Both the position numbers and the translations under genes were made by a program. Of a DNA stretch of 64,000 bases, positions 59,429-64,000 are shown piece by piece (the first letter of the stretch is position 1; every line of letters begins with the position of its first letter). The DNA comes from Nannochloropsis salina CCMP1776 (taxonomy: Eukaryota; Sar; Eustigmatophyceae; Eustigmatales; Monodopsidaceae), in assembly GCA_004565275.1 (NCBI GenBank), contig SDOX01000010.1:567446-631445 (forward strand). The letters are read 5' to 3'. The notes below the pieces were generated by a model. It saw only the letters and a program-made list of their open reading frames with translations, made no database searches and was not told the origin of the DNA.

Positions 59429-60012
59429 ATGACATCCTTGCCGTCAAATGGCACCTTTCCAGCTCAAGACGTCATCCAGGTGAGTTTAGCTAGAAACTTG
59501 TTCTTCGGCCCATTTTCCTGAAAGCCAATTCATACTTTCTCAACAAATAGCTTTCAAGCCATGGTCTCTCAGACAATGAAATGAAGGAATCACTTTCAAA
59601 ACTAGAAAACCGTCTGGGGATTCCATCAGGCTGGCAAGCAATATTTTGTGCGAAAAATTCTTTGAGCACTACCTTTCCCATGGCCGCCCTTCCTTCCAGT
59701 TTTGCCTCGTCGATTGTCGAGCTTCATTTGTCACACAACGTCATCAAAACTATTGCTGGTCTAGAAAATATGGTAAATTTATGCACACTTGATTATAACC
59801 AAATAGCCCAAAAGCGCGACCTTCGAGCAGTTTCGGGGAATAAAAAACTTCTTGCTCTTTTCCTAAATGGCAATCCAATAGCATCGTTACTGAGTAAACG
59901 CGCGCTCACAAGCTCGATCCTTCGCTTGGCCCCTCATCTGCGCACATTGAACGGTCAAACATGCTTTTCTCCCTTTACTCCGGCGCACTCCTCGAAATTG
60001 TTAAAGAAATGA
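59429..60012 (+). CDS. Small leucine-rich-repeat protein, two exons
   Basis: Exon 1 (59429-59479, MTSLPSNGTFPAQDVIQ) joins in phase 0 to exon 2 (59551-60012) across a 71-nt intron (GTGAGT...AAATAG), giving 170 residues. Exon 2 shows two to three SDS22-like leucine-rich repeats: SSIVELHLSHNVIKTIAGLE, NMVNLCTLDYNQIAQ and KLLALFLNGNPIASL, then a cap-like SILRLAPHLRTLNGQ. Small LRR proteins of this kind often sit in axonemal or phosphatase complexes, but nothing specific can be claimed. A GTAAAT donor-like site inside the second repeat could hide another intron. The start and the exon 1 join are moderately sure. Confidence 0.72.
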
Positions 60013-60857
60013 TATGCTGGAAGTTTTTCTAGCGGCGATCCAGCCAACTCTTACCTCGATTCATATAAAAAGATAAGAAACAGTGATGGAGATCACCATG
60101 AAAAAGTATGCAATAATGTAATTGAAGACGTTGTATACCATAAACTTATCATACTCAGTCCTGTGGCTGATGAAAAATACATCAGCTCTCCTTCGCAACC
60201 AAGCATGCCATTACCCTTTCCCAATGAATATCGACCCCGATACGTCCCTCCTTGGCGTCGTCCTCCGAATCCAACGCCACGAGCGTGGAATTTCATAATA
60301 TTTGTTTTGGATCAGGGGGTCGCATGGCTTCATCCGTGCGCATAGAAAACGCGCTCTCGACTGCCGCTGTAGTTGCTACACAGGACTGCTGCTCAAGAAA
60401 AAGGTCTAGTGAATTTTCTAAAGACAATGCCCCTGGAAAAAGATAAAATGTACATGCATAACATTAAAAGTATCGAGTCACTAGCATCAAGGCAAGATTC
60501 CTTTGGGAGGGGCATGGCATGTATTATTTTGTGGCAGTCGCGGTAGGAGTGTATTCCACTGTCGGTGATGGGAACCATGTCAAGAAAAGGCATCGCAGCC
60601 AGCCAGCCCAATAGGCTGTTGCAGTTGCCGCAGCAACTGCTATATAAAGCTTAAATCGTTTTAAAGTTTCCCACTCTCTTCCTCGTGAAACTTTCATTTT
60701 GTTTGTATATGAAAATAAAAGAGGAACGATTCTTGTCGGCTGAGTGCATTATCTCCACCATGCATGTCTACGCATGATCATCCATCTCACCCACCGAGTC
60801 GACTATCTAATTGCCCCCCCCCCCTTCTCAGCTACAACCTTGTTTTTTTCCTTCAAG
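60013..60857. other. Interval between LRR and RimP-like genes
   Basis: An 845-base stretch. A plus-strand frame near 60150-60345 contains a Pro/Arg-rich segment (PRYVPPWRRPPNPTPRAW) that looks protein-like and might be a further exon of the LRR gene or a small gene of its own. I cannot anchor its splice sites. A poly-C run lies at 60817-60827 just ahead of the next gene. Confidence 0.4.
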
Positions 60858-62222
60858 ATGGTTGGCTGGAGCAATTGTCTTGCATTGACTTTAGGTCTGG
60901 CCTCGAGTGTACATGCCTTCGTACCAGCTGCGCATACAAAGGCCATATGCGGAAATCCTGTGCTGCACAAGGACTATGCAACGACCCCCCACCCGCACGT
61001 TTGCACGTGCCCCGCTTGTGCGCACTCTCCGGGCAATGTTGATGGGCTACAATCAACTCCAGGAGCGCGTAGAAGAGTTGAGGCATTGGTGCTCATGGCC
61101 CGGGGTAGACGGGGACGTGGAGGTGGGGGATGGCAGCGGCGCAGGAGGCAAGATGCTAATCCGGTTGAATTTGACAAGTATGGATTCCCTATCCCGCCCC
61201 AGAAGCCCGCAAAGGAATTGGAGGAGGAGCATCGTAAGTGGATGGAGTCAATAGAGCCTCCAGAAGGATTTCCAGAATTTGACGCGGCCAAAGAGGGATT
61301 CTCACCGGAGGAAATGGAAAATGATCCTTTGTTGGACCCGGCCGTTGCTGCTACGACGGCAGAGACCGGAGCGACGACCGTGATCGACGTGACAGCAAGC
61401 GAAGAGGGGGCGGGGCAGGAGAACGAGCCAGACTGGGACAACATTCCTGAGTACGGTGGTGAGTTTCTGGGCATGGACGACCCCCTCGATGCCCCGTGGC
61501 GGTTGCAAGCTGAGGAAGTGATTCGGGGGGCCGTGACCGAGGCCGGCTACCATACCTACGACGTGACGTGGCACCTACACCATGTGAATGTGGACATTAC
61601 CAGGCAGGACGGCGGCAACGTAGAAAGTGAGGGGGAGGGAGTGGCGGACGCAGGGTCTTTGTCCTCGGACGAGATAGTGGAGGTGACGCGTGCCGTTGAA
61701 GAGGCACTCTTGCCGCACGACAACCACCTGCGGGTCCTGCAGCGCTTTCACTTGTGCGTGGGCACGCCGGGAGCCAAGGACGTGCTGACCACCGAGAGAG
61801 AGTTTCAGGCATTTCGGGGCTACGAGGTCCAGGTGTCTGTCACGAACCCGATCAATGAGAGCCCCACACCCAACGTGCGCGTGGGCCGCTTGCTGGAGCG
61901 CAACCCCATGCACACGATTTTGAACGTCAAGGGGAAGAACGTGACGATCCCTACCGGGATGGTCGTAGAGGTGCGCCTGCCATCGGCCATGCACGAGGCG
62001 GACGACTTCGAGGTAATGGATGAGGGGTGGGCGAACCTGTTTGTGGACGGAAAGGTGCCGAGCACCGTGAACGTCGAGTATGAGATGCCGGGGCTGACGA
62101 CTCTGGGCAAGGGGGTGAAGATGGTGGAGCCCGAGTACTACGTGCCGCCCTCCCTCCCGGACGAGGACGGGGAGGAAGGGGAGGGAGAGGAGTACGTGGG
62201 TGTAGAGGAGGATGAGGCCTGA
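60858..62222 (+). CDS. Plastid-targeted RimP-like ribosome maturation factor
   Basis: RimP assists assembly of the bacterial-type 30S subunit. The ATG at 60858 gives 454 residues; the frame is open upstream but has no ATG ahead of it. Residues 1-24 are a signal peptide (NCLALTLGLASSVHA) followed by AFVPAA, the plastid Ala-Phe site. After a basic and then acidic linker, the RimP-like domain covers about 245-420: APWRLQAEEVIRGAVTEAGY, VDITRQDG, EIVEVTRAVEEALLPHD, FHLCVGTPGAKDVLTTEREF and GYEVQVSVTNP. The usual RimP S-S-P-G motif before the second domain reads G-T-P-G. The C-terminus is very acidic. The family call is good, the divergence large. Confidence 0.85.
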   Translation: MVGWSNCLALTLGLASSVHAFVPAAHTKAICGNPVLHKDYATTPHPHVCTCPACAHSPGNVDGLQSTPGARRRVEALVLMARGRRGRGGGGWQRRRRQDANPVEFDKYGFPIPPQKPAKELEEEHRKWMESIEPPEGFPEFDAAKEGFSPEEMENDPLLDPAVAATTAETGATTVIDVTASEEGAGQENEPDWDNIPEYGGEFLGMDDPLDAPWRLQAEEVIRGAVTEAGYHTYDVTWHLHHVNVDITRQDGGNVESEGEGVADAGSLSSDEIVEVTRAVEEALLPHDNHLRVLQRFHLCVGTPGAKDVLTTEREFQAFRGYEVQVSVTNPINESPTPNVRVGRLLERNPMHTILNVKGKNVTIPTGMVVEVRLPSAMHEADDFEVMDEGWANLFVDGKVPSTVNVEYEMPGLTTLGKGVKMVEPEYYVPPSLPDEDGEEGEGEEYVGVEEDEA

Positions 62223-62491
62223 GGTAAAGGGGGTTTCCCTGCTTGGTTTGTAGGGAGGGAAGACCTACTGAGGAAGGGTAATCGACTTAGCAGGATAGAA
62301 GGGAAGCATGCAATACCGGCCATGCGCAGCCCGCACAAAGTAAACAGTGTGTCCGACCAGCCATGTGGAAGACTTCGACCAGTCCCGGTCAATTGTTGCT
62401 TTTCACATGTATTGAGGGCTTTGATGTTTCATTAAATTGCTGCGTAGGTCGATGAGATTTCCCTGTCCCTGGAGGCTGTCCAGTGTCAGCC
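62223..62491. other. Convergent 3' region between RimP-like and proteasome-like genes
   Basis: A 269-base interval with no feature beyond presumed 3' UTRs. Confidence 0.5.
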
Positions 62492-63805
62492 CTAGGGAGA
62501 GGTAGGGGAGGGGGGGGCAGTTTCGACCAGCCCCATCTTTCCGCACAGGTCTTCGCGGAGCTGCCGGACTTCGGCGTCCGACAGACGACGCAGGCGAGCC
62601 CGGCCCCCTTTGTCGCGCGTCAACGAGGCCATCTCCAGATGGTCAGGGAAGGCGCAGGTCTCTCTCGAGGGGTCCGTGACTTGGGATCTCCCCGTCTGCT
62701 CGTGCCTGTGCTGCGGCCGAGTCTGGACGCGCGAGCTGGAAGAATCTTCCATGACGGAGTCACATATATGGATCGCCAAGCGTTGACAATCCTCTAAGGT
62801 CAATCCTGGGCGGTACCGGGACTCCAGGAGGGCCTCGGCGCGATCACCACGCTCTCCGATTGCCCGGGCGGACCAGCGGACGAAGAGTCCGGAGGGCCCC
62901 ATCTCGTACACCGTCCAAGGCGGGTAGGTCGAAGACGCTTCCTTCGTAGGTCTGCTTGTGCCTACGTCGGTCGACGACGCAGGATTGTCGCCCTCGTTCA
63001 TCTCATCTACAGGTGTCGGAGCCCTGCTGGCAGTCAGCGGCCCTGCGAACAAGAAACCCACCCCAAAATAGCGAGCTGGTAGGCCTTCTTTTTTAAGCTC
63101 CGCCTCTGCATCCCCAATCGGGTCTACCGACGGCTTCGGCCTGATTTCCTCGAAGAAAGAAGCGCCTTTCTTTTCTCCAAGCGGACCCTCGGGTGGTAGA
63201 CGGTAGTGAGCAGACGTCAAGACCTTGCTCAGGTCCATTAGCAAACCTGGAAGTCCTACTTCTTCGCCGTATACAAACCAATGCTGTTGTGAGAGTAGAC
63301 GGCCTCGTCGAACAACGTATCGCCCGTCTGGTACTAGGCCTGCCATCACGTACGCAATATGCTGGTCCATCTGACCGATTTTGGGTGTAGGGCCGACCAA
63401 TAGAGGAGATAGGTTACGACGTGACCCAACAAGGACAACCCCGTCTTTGGCTACGAGAGCCATGGCTAAACTTCCTTTATTAACGGCTTGCTGGGCGTGC
63501 GTGAGCTGTCGAATGAGGCCTTCAGGTGTATACGGGAAAGGATGATAGACTTCGACGAGGCGGCGCCCTCCGTTGTTTCCACTTTCAAGAGCAGCATCAA
63601 CTGCGCAAACGAAATTCAACAATAGGGCAACAATAGCCAAGAGGAGACATGGTGGGTTGGTATGCCGCAGCCGGCGGAGGAAGTGGGGCGATGGAATTGA
63701 CAAGGAGGGAGAGGGGGGAGGTTGTGCGTTTGGAGGGTCTACCGGCACGTCCGGCGCAATGCTTCGTTTTATTCTCAAGCAAGCCAGGATGTCGCCGCCC
63801 GTCAT
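62492..63805 (-). CDS. Secretory-targeted proteasome alpha-2 (PSMA2)-like protein
   Basis: A 437-residue protein from the ATG at 63805; the frame continues upstream without ATG. A hydrophobic segment at about 52-70 (CLLLAIVALLLNFVCAVDA) is preceded by Arg-rich residues and looks like a signal peptide or signal anchor, though 46 residues precede it. The proteasome alpha fold covers about 86-345: YTPEGLIRQLTHAQQAVNKG, for the usual Y-S-P-x-G-x-L-x-Q-x-E-Y-A; KDGVVLVGSRR; HIAYVMAGLVPDGRYVVRRG; YFGVGFLFAGPL; MGPSGLFVRWSARAIGERGD; and TLEDCQRLAIHI. The C-terminus (ARLRRLSDAEVRQL) resembles the F-R-R-L-x-x-x-E-V end of alpha-2. A low-complexity insert lies at about 265-300. The normal length is about 235. 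A cytosolic proteasome subunit would not have a membrane segment. Confidence 0.83.
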   Translation of the reverse strand: MTGGDILACLRIKRSIAPDVPVDPPNAQPPPSPSLSIPSPHFLRRLRHTNPPCLLLAIVALLLNFVCAVDAALESGNNGGRRLVEVYHPFPYTPEGLIRQLTHAQQAVNKGSLAMALVAKDGVVLVGSRRNLSPLLVGPTPKIGQMDQHIAYVMAGLVPDGRYVVRRGRLLSQQHWFVYGEEVGLPGLLMDLSKVLTSAHYRLPPEGPLGEKKGASFFEEIRPKPSVDPIGDAEAELKKEGLPARYFGVGFLFAGPLTASRAPTPVDEMNEGDNPASSTDVGTSRPTKEASSTYPPWTVYEMGPSGLFVRWSARAIGERGDRAEALLESRYRPGLTLEDCQRLAIHICDSVMEDSSSSRVQTRPQHRHEQTGRSQVTDPSRETCAFPDHLEMASLTRDKGGRARLRRLSDAEVRQLREDLCGKMGLVETAPPSPTSP

Positions 63806-64000
63806 ACTAGTACCCTGTTTTGACGGTGACGTGACTGGAATTAGAGTTCCATTTTGGTACCTGAGGGAGAGGCGGGGATGGCGTGCCCAAGAGAGTGGGG
63901 ATCGCCGACTCCGCCGCGGAGCCGGGGAAAAATGATGAGCGAGCAAAGTAAAACACTTGCTTCCGCCTTTTCTGCGTTTTTCTAGCCTGTTTTTGTAGTT
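63806..64000. other. Right edge, upstream of the proteasome-like gene
   Basis: The reading frame of the proteasome-like gene stays open to 63946 but without an ATG. A short upstream exon or simply the 5' leader may lie here. Nothing else is seen. Confidence 0.4.

Overview
This is a 64-kb stretch of nuclear DNA from a compact eukaryotic genome. It holds 28 supported protein genes, about one per 2.3 kb, on both strands, with few and mostly short introns (45 to about 350 nt). The best guess is a photosynthetic heterokont (stramenopile) with a secondary red-type plastid, perhaps a eustigmatophyte of the Nannochloropsis/Microchloropsis kind. The main reason is that six genes with bacterial or plastid functions begin with a signal peptide followed by an Ala-Phe type cleavage motif, the bipartite plastid presequence of that lineage: a sigma factor, MutS2, Hsp33, an HU-like protein, a RimP-like protein and a divergent kinase. 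I see no transposon, viral relic, rRNA, tRNA or CRISPR in the window.

Layout. 0.7-9.2 kb: plastid sigma factor, TMEM14, p24 cargo receptor, uL14, plastid MutS2. 9.6-20 kb: membrane cyclophilin, ATG11-tail protein, SPO11 back to back with plastid Hsp33, mitochondrial HscB. 20-32 kb: a giant kinesin, a ubiquitin-eS30 fusion, a CCDC57-like coiled-coil protein. 32-46 kb: TTI1, plastid kinase, COX6A, a short mitochondrial AMP-binding-like protein, MNS1, a J-domain protein. 46-64 kb: Golgi-type sulfotransferase, WDR5, plastid HU, an AVL9/DENN-MORN fusion, a WW protein, PSTK, an LRR protein, plastid RimP and a secretory-targeted proteasome alpha-2-like protein.

Several genes were extended or completed by joining exons at GT-AG boundaries that keep the reading frame and restore family-conserved sequence: uL14, MutS2, SPO11, Hsp33, HscB, ubiquitin-eS30, the plastid kinase, COX6A, MNS1, HU and the LRR gene. 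Genes often stand in head-to-head pairs sharing short upstream regions (SPO11/Hsp33, MNS1/J-protein, WDR5/HU, AVL9-MORN/WW, kinase/COX6A).

The most unusual items are the proteasome alpha-2-like protein with a hydrophobic secretory-type segment (possibly for the periplastid compartment), real ubiquitin fused to eS30, a SPO11 whose Toprim DxD reads D-C-N, a DENN protein with two duplicated MORN blocks, five exact-length 48-residue repeats in the kinesin, and an AMP-binding-like protein that stops at the position of the nucleotide loop.
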